Shown one piece after another: positions 11,909-23,694 of a DNA stretch of 64,000 nt. The stretch comes from Gnetum montanum. Its lineage: Eukaryota; Streptophyta; Gnetopsida; Gnetales; Gnetaceae. Under the pieces are notes generated by a model that was given only the letters and a program-made list of their open reading frames with translations, was not told where the DNA came from and did no database searches. The stretch spans positions 256,718-320,717 of the forward strand of contig MNCI01004656.1 of assembly GCA_015680685.1 (NCBI GenBank), written 5' to 3'. Each line of letters starts with the position of its first letter. The stretch's first letter is position 1. Both the position numbers and the translations under genes were made by a program.

Positions 11909-13994
11909 CTATAATCATTAAGGAATTAGGAATCATTAGATGGAATTTTCTAATTTTTATAACTTCCTTTCTTTCTCATGCTTTTAGTTAGATTAAGTTC
12001 TTAGTTTTTAGGATTGTAGAGTTAGACAATTTTTGCAAAAATTTATTCCATAGGTGTTATTTTCTTTGTGGCTCCTCATAGTTCTCTATTTGGCTCTTAT
12101 TTATGGCTCATTATGATTGGTTATGGTTCTTTAAGAGTATTATTTGAGTGTTCTAACTTTTTCGTGATTAATTCTTATTAACAATTTTCAAATCTCACCT
12201 CATCCTTAGCCTTAAAGTACTTTATGGGTGTTAGACGTTTTTGAAAAATTGGCTTAGACTTTCCTCATTAGCAGCCCCCACAACTAACATGAGCACTCCA
12301 TGATGAAATAAGTTCAAAAAGCATGAAAACCAGAGTGATAATGATCAAGGTATGGCTTGGGAAAGTTAGGAGGTTAGAGCTTAGATTAGAGAAGAAATTT
12401 CCAAAAATCTTCCTTGTGTGCAAATGAAAATGATGGAAAATTTGGTTAAGTCCCCACGTATTTATACTTTTTGGCAAACTCAATATTGGGAACCCGACAT
12501 CAAGGATCCAATATTGGTGAAGACTTAATATTGAAGCACAAAACTTTGTAATTTTCATAATATTTTGATGGGAAATTTGATTGTTTTGGATTCCTAGAAG
12601 GTTTTAAGGTTGCTCAAAGGGTTTGGATGATGGATATATGCATATTTTTATGAAAGGTTTGTTGCTAGAAGTTCATAGAGAAGGAATCTTAGCTACGAAA
12701 GTTCATAAGATGGATTAAGAAGGGTAATGGATTCATGTAGTAAGAATGGATAGTTTAAATGTTATGGGAAGTGTATATTGATGCTTGAAGATTGAAGATG
12801 ATGTGGAATCACTTAGCAGGTATAAGGTACAATAGTTATACAAGTGAGTCCTCCTCAAAGAAGGCTCCAACCCTTAATGCCCTTGTATAACCATGTCTAA
12901 AAGTGTCCTTAGGCACTTAAGGAGTTGAATGTAACACATACCTATTTAGTAAAACACACATGTTAGTACCACTAGATTGAGAAAATAATGTTATGTTACT
13001 GAAAACCACAAGTTATAACTATTCAACCAGTGAGATGAGATGGACTTAGAAGGGGTTTTTGAAATTAGGATGTGAGGCATCTTACCATAGGAATAATAAA
13101 TTCTTGGGTTTTATTAGTGGTTAAAGTAATCACTAGCCTTTCTATTCAAGATTCAAACCAAGTCTAGACCACCGTCTAGTGACATCACATTATTTCATCT
13201 CTTGGAGTTACAACTATAAGACTATCAATGTTTCAAGGAGTATCATCACTTGGTGTATTGTCAAAAAAGGGAGTTTATTTATGGTACTTTGATTATTGTT
13301 TTTTATATTTTTGAGAAGTCATCTACCTTCAAGCATGGGTAACATGTCTTTCTATTGGGACCTCCAGAAATTTATTTTGTGCTCTTTTATTTTTATTTGT
13401 GTCAACCTTTCAAGGTAGCACTTATTTTACTCTTACTTACATTAGATGTACAAGGATATAGTACAATCTTAACAACATGATAGAACTCACTACAATAATC
13501 TAAAAGAATCCATAAATCCCGTTGATGTCACACCCTTTTCATTCCCACTTGGTTCTTCACTTTTCGGTCTAGGCACAATGATCACAAGTTTATTCTTAGT
13601 TGTATGATGGAAAAGAATATCATTATGGCCATCGTAAGAACTTCTTATAATGGAATGAATGGATGGATGATTTGGGCTCACTGTGCAAATAATCAGTCCC
13701 TTATGACTTAATAGCATGGAGAAATCTTCACTTTATTGGATTGCATGTTACCTTCATTTATAATATGTCTTATTTGTAATCAAAATTATTTACAAAGGGT
13801 TTGAAAAAAAAGTATGAAAGAAATGTGAAAAAGTATAAAGAATGAAAAAAATGTTAAAGAATATAAAAAATTTAAGAAATGAAAAGTAGCAAAGAATGAG
13901 AAAAGATTAAAGAATGTAAAAAGGTATATCAAAAAATTAGAAATTTAAAAGTATTGTACAACAAAAAATACAAAAGCACTATTTAATTTTGGAC
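11909..13994 (-). other. Spacer between gag/protease and ORF3 of TE-b
   Basis: No coding frame is convincing. On the minus strand it contains the conserved block AAAGACATGTTACCCATGCT followed by TGAAGGTAGATGACTTCTC (near 13330-13365), shared with the other copies. Directly upstream of ORF3 the minus strand reads GATTATAG, an acceptor-like site. Confidence 0.6.
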
Positions 13995-14524
13995 TTAAGA
14001 TAGGGCATCTTCCCCACGATTGAACTCATGGAAAAGTGTTCAAAAAATCCTCCCTATATCTCCTAGATCATACAATCTAAGTAGTTTACTTACCATGTTT
14101 ATTGATTTAACTTTTGTATTATTATCCTAGGTAATTTTAATGGTAATGGAATCTTAATCGTTTGAGTTCTTATTTTCTTTTTCCATTTGTGTATGATTAA
14201 GATTTAATAGTTTCATTTTTGGGTCCTTAGTTGGAGTCATTTTCCTAAATGGAAGTTAATAAGTGGATTAGGTTGTTCCATGTATTTTTTGGATAATTTT
14301 TGGTTCTCAATTAGTGGCCATGGGGTGTCTTTTTATTTTGTGGATGCTACTCTCTCTTGTGTGCACACTTGTTCTTCACACTTTTTGTGGACTAGTGTGA
14401 TGATGATGTTAACATTTTGAAGTGTCAGTCCATAACTGTACCCTTTTCTTTTAGTAGTAATGCATGGAATTTGTTGCATGTGTATGGATCTATGCTTGTC
14501 CTCCTTAGAGATCTCAATACATAG

Positions 14525-14566
14525 NNNNNNNNNNNNNNNNNNNNNNNNNNNNNNNNNNNNNNNNNN
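14525..14566. other. Assembly gap (42 N)
   Basis: A run of N inside the gag/protease part of TE-b. It adjoins a segment whose orientation is opposite to the flanking coding sequence. A single N at 15116 marks the other edge of that segment. Confidence 0.99.
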
Positions 14567-15115
14567 CATCTAATATCTCTAGGAAACACATCAATTCAAA
14601 CTACTTCTTCTTACTATCCACCAAAATACTATAGACCTACTACACCAAGGATGGATTAGAGTTCTCACACACATTTTCCAATAGTTGGCCTATCAAATTT
14701 CCCTTCTAATCCTTTACCACCAGTGCCACCACCTGCTATGCAAGGTGAATTTCCATCACAGCCACAATAGAGAAAAGCTACAAGGGTAGTGAATACTTAG
14801 ATAGAGAATCCTACCAACAATACTAAGGGCCAAATCAAGAAACATTCTTTGTTTAAAACAAGTTCTAAAAAGATTGGTAGAATTAGAGCTTCAACAAGAT
14901 CAACTTCCCCTACCAAAAGTTCCCTTACTACCCACAAGCTTTTATCATCATCCAATTCAAACATGTAAACTATCATGCTTACTAAAATCATTATAGATTG
15001 AATAAAGGTAGGAACACTCCCTAAAAAGAGAATTGATCCAAAAGTTCCTTTGATTTATCTACTAGTAGTTGGAAATATACCATGCAAAGCTCTATTAGAC
15101 TCATGTTCTAGGCTA
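14567..15115 (+). pseudogene. gag C-terminus and protease start in inverted orientation inside TE-b
   Basis: Plus-strand reading gives a Tyr/Pro-rich gag tail (YYPPKYYRPTTPRMD, then PAMQGEFPSQPQ) and a retropepsin start, KVPLIYLLVVGNIPCKALLD followed by SCSRL near 15105. The same order occurs at 47300-47830 in TE-c (ALCKALLDLSPRVNV). Everything around it in TE-b is coded on the minus strand, and the gag part missing from the minus strand at 15117 is exactly what this segment supplies. It is bounded by a 42-N gap and a single N. Confidence 0.7.
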
Positions 15116-17263
15116 NGCTGCTAATATTGCTCATATGGTAAGGATAGGCTCCACTTGGGTAATATGTTGGCTAAAAGGATTGCTTGATATTACCTTGAGG
15201 ATAAGATAGTTATCTTGGCATTTTCTTCTTAACAAAGCTTGGATTGACTACATATACTCGAGATTCTTACAAGTGGACCATAACAAGACAACATTATTTA
15301 GGATGTTTGTACTAGCACATAATGCATCCTTCCTCCTCTAAATTGGAGTCAATGTATCCTTCAATGATAGTAACTTTTCCCTTATGATTATAAATTTCTC
15401 ATCCATAATCTTTTTTCTTCTTTCTTTTCCTACCCCTATTAAGTGCTTATTTGGTCTTTTGTTCTTGAATCTCTAGGATTGTAGAAAATTTTTCATCCAT
15501 TGATTCCTGGACTTTCTCTACCTTAGTTGCTATATCATTGACTAATTTTTGAATAGGTAGAGTCTTTTTCTGGATAACATCTTCGAAGGTTTCATCCTTT
15601 TTCTTATCACATATTTGCACATCACTCTTTCAAATTGATGGGTCTTTGTTATACTCTTCAGCTAATTCCCTCTTTCTCCTCACTTCCCTCCTTTTCCACT
15701 TGGTTAATCAATCTTTGGATGCAATGGATAGTCATTTTTTATAACCTTCCTTGGGCATAAACCCTAAGAGTTTCTCTAGTTTTGCTTTGCAACCCATCTA
15801 CAATGTGCCTAAGCTATTCCCCTAGTTGAAATCTATGGCCTAGGCATCTATGCAATAGGGAATATTATCTAACCATTGATGCATTAAGGATCTCATGAGT
15901 CCCTTGATTCCATCCCTAGATTTGTTTCCTTAAGTTAGACACTCATGAATAAGTTTGGTATTTATCATTGAAGAGTTCAAGCATGGTACTTTAGTGTTTG
16001 ATTAATTCAAGTTCCAATGACCTGTACTAGCTCTCTGCCTCCTTCACAAGTGTTTTTTAAAAAATTCAATTTTCACCCCTCATGTTCTATATTGTGTAGG
16101 GTGCAAGCATTGTGAAAATCCTAAAGGTGATGTTGTGGATTAGCATTATAGCCACCTTCAAATCCTGACATTTTGTTCATGTCTAGTCATTTGATTTGGC
16201 TATCTCTCATGTGCTTGGTTAGTATATGGATAGCTTCCTGAATATTTATCATGCTTTGGGTTGTCATGAGGAGTTCATCATTATGGTCGGGTTTGTATGC
16301 TCTGTTGTAGTGGTGACCCCTTCTATGCTCATACCTTTCTTGATCCTCTCTTTGATTCCTTCATCTCCTTCATTAATATTCATCATCTTCTGTATTAGAG
16401 TGTCTTGAATATTAGTCATGATGATAATAAGTTCTTGTTTCCTTCCTATCATAGTCCTAGTACTTGTGTCATCTTCTTTAAGAGTCCATCGACAATTGTG
16501 ATGAGGTAGTAGTAGGAGAATGACGTCAACTTGTTCTCCTTTCATGACTCTTGTATGTTTTTTTGTAGGATTTGGTAGGAACCCTTGGCCTTAAATCCCA
16601 CTTATACCTTGAGTTAGTAGCCTCTGCCTTAGGTGTCTCTGCTAGAGTGGAATGACATTAGGATTTGATAGGTTCCTCAAGTCTAATGATAGGTGTTTTT
16701 GAAGGCTCCTCATGGTTTTGGTGGAGTTTCTCTAAAATAAGTGCATCAACATCAAGTTCTTTCAAGACAACAAAAGTGTTGACCTACTTTCCTTTTCTAT
16801 GTACATGTTTGATCTCCATGGAAACATCTCTCCTCATTTGTTGAATCAGACGATACCCTTCCTAGATCTAGTCCAAATGCATTCCCCTTAAGGTAGTTTG
16901 GAGCATGTTAAGTACTACACATTTTGAAGGCAAGACTATGTTGTCTTGCATGTTCCTCCATCTCATTTGGTTGTCCTGATGAAAGATGAAAATGAATTCT
17001 AGATGATAAGGAATAGTGTGAGCATAAGTGATTCTTATTGGCATTGGCATACCCCATTCTTCTTCATCAATGATTCTATCATTTCTTTTTCTTATCTCCT
17101 TTGTAGGTGGTGATGTATCTTTGTTTAAGGCCATGTTTGCGATTTAAGATGTTGGTTAAGTGTTCATAACTTATTTTGGGTTATTAAAAAACTTAGAAGT
17201 TTGACTTTGGATTTCTGATACAACAAAATTTGGAAAACCAATTACTAAGCATAAATTGACTTG

Positions 17264-17282
17264 TCCTTGACAAAGATGCTAA
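17264..17282 (-). other. Primer-binding site of TE-b (tRNA-Asp type)
   Basis: On the minus strand, directly after the LTR: TTAGCATCTTTGTCAAGGA. Plant tRNA-Asp predicts TTGGCGCCGTTGCCGGGGA, of which the first T is an extra base between LTR and PBS. Six of the seven differences are transitions (G>A or C>T) and one is G>T. Confidence 0.7.
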
Positions 17283-18177
17283 TGATGAGTGGTGGAGTAG
17301 TCTAACATCCAACCATATGAGATACAAGTGTTCATGCGTAGCCTAGTTGAATTTTGTAGATAAGGTAATGTGATTATGCCAGTAATTGGTTTGAGTTCAT
17401 GATTGTTATCTTCCCACATAAGCTAGTAAAATCAATATGCATGGTTTAACTCATAGTTAGGTGTATGATAACTGATGTTGCTTTGGCCATTTTACTCCTA
17501 GTAAACATGAGGTAAATGAATGTGGTTTATAAGTCTACGTAACAAACAAATGAATCTAGTCTAGCCTAGGCGATGGAAATTCGTTCTTGACTCTTCTTAC
17601 ATTTCTTAGACTTATGTAATCATTACTAGGATTATCAAGTATCTCACTACTGGGAAACTCAAGTGATAATACCATTGGGTTACCAAATGATCACACTTTA
17701 CACTCGGAATTAGTTGTATCCATTCCGCTTAACAACTGTAAAAGTAAAGTTCATGGGAAAGTAAATAGTAACTAAGAAAATAGTAATTAGTAGAATAAGT
17801 GAAAATAGTAAAGTTATTTTAGGTAAACAATAAAAACTAAGTGGATGCTACAATAGTAAAAAGTAATCTTGATCTTTATTTCCATTCACACTTGTTTTTG
17901 AGTACAAGATGCTCAAATAAAGATTCTATACAATCACTTCACACTGCACTACAGGTATACATTGCTAAGTTCTAAGTACTAAAATTAAGAAAAAAATTGA
18001 TAGATTTTTGCTAAGGTGGAATGAAAAATATTATTTGGATAGTGCACCTAAGTGTCATATATATAGGCCTACATGTGTTCGTGATATCAGATATTTGACA
18101 TTGTAGCTTGGGTCTTGATATTAGGGATTCGATATTAGATGGTCAATATCGTAGCCTTTTGAAAATGCAATTTATCA
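17283..18177 (-). repeat. 5' LTR of TE-b
   Basis: 895 bases with TG...CA ends on the minus strand (start TGATAAATTGC at 18177, end CCACTCATCA at 17283). It aligns over its full length with 8107-8999. U3 keeps degenerate GATATC-like palindromes (GATATTAG, CAATATCG near 18130-18150). Confidence 0.85.
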
Positions 18178-18262
18178 CTACCAACATCATAAGTGTGTTT
18201 AAGAACTCACGATGCTAGAGGATACTACAAGAAAATAAAAATTGTAGAAAAGATAAAGGAAG

Positions 18263-19077
18263 TGATGAAGAGTCTTTTGATGATTGTGTTGATCTTGTTG
18301 CATTAATACAACAACATTGACATATGGCTTGCTATGTTGACACATAAGTGTTGATGCATAAGCAATAAATGTTTATATAAATGCATGTACCAACTATATT
18401 TATGACATCCTTTGCTTGATACCTTAATCAAACTCTTATAATTTTGTTCTGTAAAAGATAGAATTTGTTAATGGTGCCTATAACATGGTGTGAAGTAGTT
18501 GTTTGAGATCTTTATTCAAGTGACTTGTACCTAGACATATTCCATAACGACAATAAGGATTGATACTATTTTATTCCATTGAAGAACTTTGACAAAGCCT
18601 AGAGTTTATCTTAATGTAATTTAATTAATAATGAGGTGTTATCATAGTGGTAAGAAACTTGATTTGAAAGCTCTAGGTCATGGGTTCAATTCAAGTGGAC
18701 AATGCTAAGTTATATAAAGTTCTAATTGGACTATTTATCTTGAGGTGTACTTATGTTTCACTTATTTTAGGTTCCAACACCACCCGCATCCCAAATGCAA
18801 TTTATGTTTTAATGCATATTAGTTTAGCATTTACATTTCCTTGCATATTAATGAATTGGTAGGATGAGTACAATTAGTTTCAAGCATAAACACATATTCA
18901 CGTGGTAATTCCAGCAACACTATTAGTTGGTTTTAATCTATAGTATAATACTTCGTAATCCTAGTAGAGGGTATGTGCATTCAAGATATGTATAGCAAAC
19001 TAGGAATTACACACTTATCGCTCTTAGGCTAGACATGAATTTATCTTTATAATAGTGGGTATGTAAAAACAATTCCC
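18263..19077 (+). repeat. 5' LTR of TE-c, left part, interrupted by a SINE and a LINE
   Basis: Begins TGATGAAGAGTC and follows the family LTR: TTATTCAAGTGACTTGTACC (R region, near 18515), the CGTGGTAATTCCAGCAACAC and TTCGTAATCCTAGTAG repeats (near 18900-18965), and CTTAGGCTAGACATG (near 19022). It breaks off at a LINE fragment. About 96 bases of AT-rich sequence after the LINE and the stretch 27364-27509 beyond TE-d complete it. Assignment to one interrupted LTR is by order and orientation of the pieces. Confidence 0.55.
18634..18800 (+). mobile_element. Putative tRNA-derived SINE inside the TE-c LTR
   Basis: An A-box-like TAGTGGTAAGA (18645-18655) and a B-box-like GGTTCAATTC (18683-18692) are spaced as in a tRNA-type RNA polymerase III promoter. 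The sequence between resembles a tRNA, but no paired acceptor stem is visible, so this is not a tRNA gene. The stretch interrupts sequence that otherwise aligns with the LTRs of TE-d and TE-g. The 3' border (near 18735 or 18800) and target duplication are uncertain. Confidence 0.5.
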
Positions 19078-19661
19078 CTACCTTAATTCGATACTTCAAT
19101 TAGATAGTGAATTTGATAAAGATATAGGAAATAGAATTGAGGTAGGATGATCAAAATGGAGATAGGCTAGTATTGTTCTATGTAATAAAAGAATAATAAT
19201 AAAAATAAAGGTAAAATGTCACAATATAATAATAATGTTGGCTATCTTATATAGTGTTGAATGTTGAGAATTACAAAAGAGGCATTATTAACAAATCCAT
19301 TTGGTAGAAATGTGAATGGTTATATAGATGTTGAATGTTAGCAGAAGAGATAAACTACATAATACAAACATTAGAGAAAGACTTGGAGTGACTTTTATTT
19401 CAAATAAGCTACAAGAATGGTGGCTTAGATGGTTTAAACATGTGCAAAGAAGATCATAAAATGAGCCTACAGAAAAAGGTTCCTACATCATTGTTCCATG
19501 AAAGCTATTAAAATGAAGACCAAAAAAAACTTGGGAAAAAAAAACAAGCAAAGATGATTTGAAGAAATAATGATCCAACTCTTTATAGAGATGAATGACA
19601 AAAACAAACTCATGTAGCAAATCCCATTTTTTTGGGACAAGGCTAGGATGATGATGACTTA
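19078..19661 (+). mobile_element. 5'-truncated RTE-clade LINE, C-terminal end
   Basis: Translation shows the typical end of an RTE-type ORF2: NRIEVG, ILYSVEC, then RERLGVTFISNKLQEWWLRW and FKHVQRRS, PKKTWE and a C-terminus close to FWDKARMMMT. The 3' end is the short GATGATGATGACTTA tail (19645-19661) common in plant RTE elements. RT and endonuclease are absent because of 5' truncation. Confidence 0.75.
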
Positions 19662-19757
19662 GGTTAAATATTTTATATTTTAATATTTTAATATTATTTT
19701 ATTATGGCCCAAACAATATTAAGATTATATTCATTAATTAAATATAACCATATGTAT

Positions 19758-20733
19758 TGATGAAGCATTAGTTGGTTGAGATATCGTAGATGCTATGTCA
19801 TAAATGCTACATCGTATCTACAATATCATAGATGTGATATCACAGCTACATTGATGGGTACACATCGATGTAGCCTCATTGATGTGTACACATCAATTTG
19901 ATCCTCTCGATGCATGCATTGACACATACATGTCGACACAATGTCTATTTTTTCCTATAAATACATGTGCTCCTACTGTGTATTTGACATTGTTTTGTCA
20001 ATAGAGTAGCCTAACCCTTGTAGTTTTATTTTGTAGTCCTAGAGAACAGTTAGTGAGTGGTCATAGTGTGGATCTAAGTCAATTTTATGATGTCTTGTTC
20101 AAGTGGAAATGTACTTGGACACATTCCATGAATGGAAATAAGATTGAGATTGATTCTTATTCATTGTAGCAATTTAACTTAGATTAAATTTACTTTCCAT
20201 GAAATGTTATTTTACATATACTTAGTTAATATTTATGTTTCACGTACTTAGTTAATATTTACATTTCCATGCATGTTAATCAATTGGTAGAATGAGTGTA
20301 ACTAGTTTTGAGCATAAACATGTATTCACTTGGTAATCCTAGTAGTGTTATTATTTCATTCGCCAAATAGCATAACGCTTAGAAATCCTAGTAGTGGATA
20401 TGTGGGTTTAGGATGTGTACGACAAGCTAGAAATGAACATTCATCACCCATAGGCTAGTTTAGACTTCATCTTTCTATTTTAAATTAGATTAAATAATTG
20501 ATTTTTTATTATCATTAGGAGTAGCATAAAGCTGAAACAACTTCAACAATCATATGCCTCACTTTGGACTAAACCATATGTGACAAAGCTACCAAAGTGG
20601 GAAGACAACAAATTGAGATCAAGGCATAATGATCTAGATGCCACAACTAGTCCCATCCATGAAATTTGATCGGATGGTGCACAAACACTTGTGATTCATA
20701 TGGTTGGACGTAGGGGGTCCTTGTTGCTCATCA
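19758..20733 (+). repeat. 5' LTR of TE-d with PBS
   Basis: 976 bases, TGATGAAGCATTAG...GTTGCTCATCA. U3 holds repeated palindrome-like pieces (ACATTGATGGGTACACATCG, then CATTGATGTGTACACATCAA near 19850-19892). TATA box TATAAATA at 19956-19963. The PBS TTAGTGCCATTGTTAGGGA (20734-20752) matches tRNA-Asp with decay. Confidence 0.85.
19956..19963 (+). promoter_or_regulatory. TATA box of TE-d 5' LTR
   Basis: TATAAATA about 200 bases into the LTR, in the same place relative to the R region as in TE-e and TE-f. Transcription would start roughly 30 bases downstream. Confidence 0.6.
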
Positions 20734-20858
20734 TTAGTGCCATTGTTAGGGATGGTGCTTGTTATCTAGGTTAGTTATATTATACACAATTTCAATAAAG
20801 GTATTAATACTTTATATTTTAGAAACTTTTAATATTTGAAGTTACACATGATAAAACA

Positions 20859-23694
20859 ACGTCTTCTTCACATAGGACCCATAACACATCGTATGATAAA
20901 AACACTCATAGGAGAAATGATAGGTTCTATATTGAAGAGAATTGAAGTGAATAACCTTAGGAAGGGGTTTCATATGCTCATTTACACCCTTACTACATGA
21001 AAGAACTATGTTCATCTAGTACAAACAATCCTAGAGGAGATGGAGAAAGTCCTAGAACAAGGAGGACCTTAAGGCCTATGGCCTCCTTTAAACATAGAAA
21101 AGATATATCAAGGGACCATGGAGGGTGATATAAGAGCCATGGTGATTCTCCTAGTTCACCATCTTCCTCTTCATCTTCAATGTCTAGTTTTGACAAAGAT
21201 AAACATAGGTATAGAGATAGAGCTTCACTGTGGGATCAAGATAAAGATAGACAATGAACCCAAGGGAAAAATCAAAGACATTAAAATGAGCATAGATAAG
21301 ATCATCACAATGAGATGAATAGCAATATAGATTATCACCATGATGTGTCTAGTATAGATGAACCATTTTTTGGCTACTAGGGACCTAGCATAGATTAGGG
21401 AAGTAGTTCAAATACCCCAAAGGCATCAAAGGGATAATCACATCAAATGACTTGATATGGGAAAATTTTCTAAATTTAGGAGAGGCTATAATTTTGATCC
21501 ACAACATCATTTACAAGCCTTTCATAATTCCTACACCTTGCAAAATGTTGAACACAAATGGAAAAAGCTTAAGCTCTTTCCTAGGACATTAATAGATGAA
21601 GGTAAAAGTTGGTATAGATTGTTGGAATTGGATTCCATTCACTGATGGTTCACAATGCTTGAACTATTAAAGGAAAAATACCAATCCTATGTGAGAGTGT
21701 CCAACCTAAGAAAGCAAATCCAAGGATGGAAGTAATGGAAACATGAATCCTTAGATTTGTCCTTGGATAAATATTATTCTCTACTACATAGATGTCCCAA
21801 CATGGATTTCTCTCAAAAAGAGCACCTTTTCCACATCATAGATGGGCTTCGTAATCAAACAACAGAGACCCTTAGGATTTATGCCCAAGGATGATTATCC
21901 AAACTAAAAGTTCATTAGATACAAAGGCTAATTGAGGAGGTAGAAAAAAAGAGAAGGAGAGCTATGTAAATGAGATAATGTAGAGGAATATAATTGGGAC
22001 CCAAATCTTCAAAAGAAAAGGGTCCATAACTATAATAAGGAAAAAGAGACAACTCTTGATGAGGTGATTTCACAACAAACCTAGCCAATACAAAAGTCTA
22101 TCGATGAGCTTAAAGCAAGGCTTGATAAGATGTGGTAATGAATGACAAAGTTACAACTTACATGAAATTCATAGAGGAGAGAGTAACACAAAATGAATCA
22201 AGTAATCAAAAATAGAAGAGGGAAAAGAACTAACAAACAAGTAGGAACACTTATTGATAAAAAGGGAAAATGGTTGTAGGAGAAGAGGCTATAGACTCAA
22301 CCACAAAAGAGGATGATGGATGTGACATTTACCTAGATGATGGATGTGACATCTGCCTAGATGACCATCCAAAAGGATATTGCCTAGTTATGTTACATCT
22401 ACTTGAGTATGGAGCCTTTGCTTTGAATCCCATGTTTGTACAAAAGCAAATGCCTAGGAAATTACCTTACTCACAAGATTATTATAGATAGTCCTACAAC
22501 CAATTGTACTATTAGAGTAGGACTTCTTATTAGCCTCAAAATTACTATAAACTACAATGGTAGAATCCATAATCATGGGGGAGGCCATCATCAAACTGGC
22601 ACTACCCTTATTACCAGCTGAACTCGCATGGATATTATGTTCAAAAACCTATTTCCCTAACTAGTTCTACTTCCTTTAACTCAAATCACTACTACCACTC
22701 TCTTGAATATCATCAACCCACAACACCTTCTATGGAATCACCACCTCATGCCTCTCATCCTCTATCATTTCCTCAATATTCTCATACTTCCCTCCACCAT
22801 ATTTCACCGCTAGCAACACAGGAAGGTTCTACATCACAACATCAATGAAAGAATGCCACTTGTGCTGTGATCATACACAGAAAGGATAATGGTATTAGAT
22901 CTTAACAAAAGTCTTGAAAATTTCCTTTCTTTAGGATGACTTCCTTACTTGGGCACAAAACTCATAGACCTACCAACTCATCAAAACTAGCATAAGGCCA
23001 ATCTGGTGCAACATCTTTCCTCTTCAGAACAATGTCTCCTGATCATATGTAAAAGCCAATAATCATCACATCTCTAACACAAGACATAAAAGATAAACCT
23101 ATCACTATGGAAAGATAGAAAAATCCATGCATTAGTAATAATAATGGATGTAGTTATTGGTTGAAAGTTCAAAATGTTAACACAGTTGCTATACCAACCC
23201 ACAACAAAGTCAAGGAACAAGTGTGGGAGTGAAAACAAGTCTACATAGTAGCCACTAAACTAGGAGACACCTAGTGGCTTGAAAATGAGAATATAAAACT
23301 ATTTCAAAGATGCATAAAAACATCTAATTCACTTATTAGTTTTGGACATAAGGAAATGGATCAAACAAAGAATTTAGACGCACACATCTTACACTATAAC
23401 TACACATTAACAAAATATATTAAACAAGGACACCTACAAATTAGGATAGAAAATGAAGAAGAAGAAGAAGGAAACACATTTGGACCCTCAAAAAAGGAAA
23501 TACCTTCAAGTCTAGTTAAAGATATGTCTCCCAATTGAAACGAGATTATCGTCAATGTTAGATGTGGTACCATGCGAACAATTAAATCAATAAAGATGAT
23601 AAATGGAAAAACTGTGGTGCATATCCAACATGTGTGGTCCATTTTCTAAATGCTTGCCCACAAGATTAGTCATGGGGGAGATGCTCCATCCTGA
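20859..23694 (+). pseudogene. gag of TE-d
   Basis: Start by homology to TE-g (ATG at 59609); here the codon is ACG. Order: hydrophilic Ser-rich part (SPSSPSSSSSMSSF-like, near 21150), capsid-like region with GKFSKFRRGYNFDPQHHLQA (21457 on), KWKKLKLFPRTLIDEGKSWY and HIIDGLRNQTTETLRIYAQG (near 21840). A CX2CX3HX4C zinc knuckle follows (CDICLDDHPKGYC, near 22350), preceded by a partial duplication of its own CDIYLDDG start. Then a Tyr/Pro-rich tail, and the conserved post-protease segment (NPCISNNNGCSYW, QNVNT) without the protease. It ends SHGGDAPS and a stop at 23692-23694. Gag packages the element RNA. Many stops and frameshifts. Confidence 0.75.

Larger units (their letters stand above)
13995..17134 (-). 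pseudogene. gag and protease remains of TE-b
   Basis: Starts MALNKDTSPPTKEIRKRN at 17134. The RWRNMQDNIVLP stretch is shared with the TE-c gag start. A long hydrophilic N-terminal region follows, then the capsid-like part: GGYNANPQHHL (near 16100) and HIVDGLQSKTRETL with VYAQGR (near 15780), the Athila-type matrix/capsid signature. By homology to TE-c the C-terminal gag runs to about 15117. The next piece (14567-15115) lies in the opposite orientation. After the N gap, LCIEISKEDKHRS and QNVNIIITLVHKKCEEQVC match the region just after protease in TE-c. It ends with FNRGEDALS and a stop at 13995-13997, equivalent to the SHGGDAPS tail. RT to integrase are missing. Many stops and indels are present. 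Confidence 0.65.
8107..18177 (-). mobile_element. TE-b: complete but decayed non-autonomous Athila-like element
   Basis: Both LTRs are present (8107-8999 and 17283-18177, 893 and 895 bases). Flanking 5-mers are CAACC (8102-8106) and CTACC (18178-18182), a target-site duplication with one mismatch. Read on the minus strand: LTR, PBS (17264-17282), gag and protease remains (17134 down to about 13995), spacer (13994-11909), ORF3 (11908-9202), polypurine tract (complement of 9000-9008) and LTR. RT, RNase H and integrase are absent. Part of the gag/protease region is inverted next to an assembly gap. Confidence 0.8.

Noticed and set aside
14333-14569. Short ORF running into the N gap on the minus strand
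   Set aside because: Not a separate gene. It is the post-protease segment of the TE-b polyprotein, as shown by the match to 48070-48170.
18634-18705. tRNA gene
   Set aside because: Box-like words are present but no paired acceptor or anticodon stem is visible, and the sequence sits inside an LTR. A SINE head is more likely.
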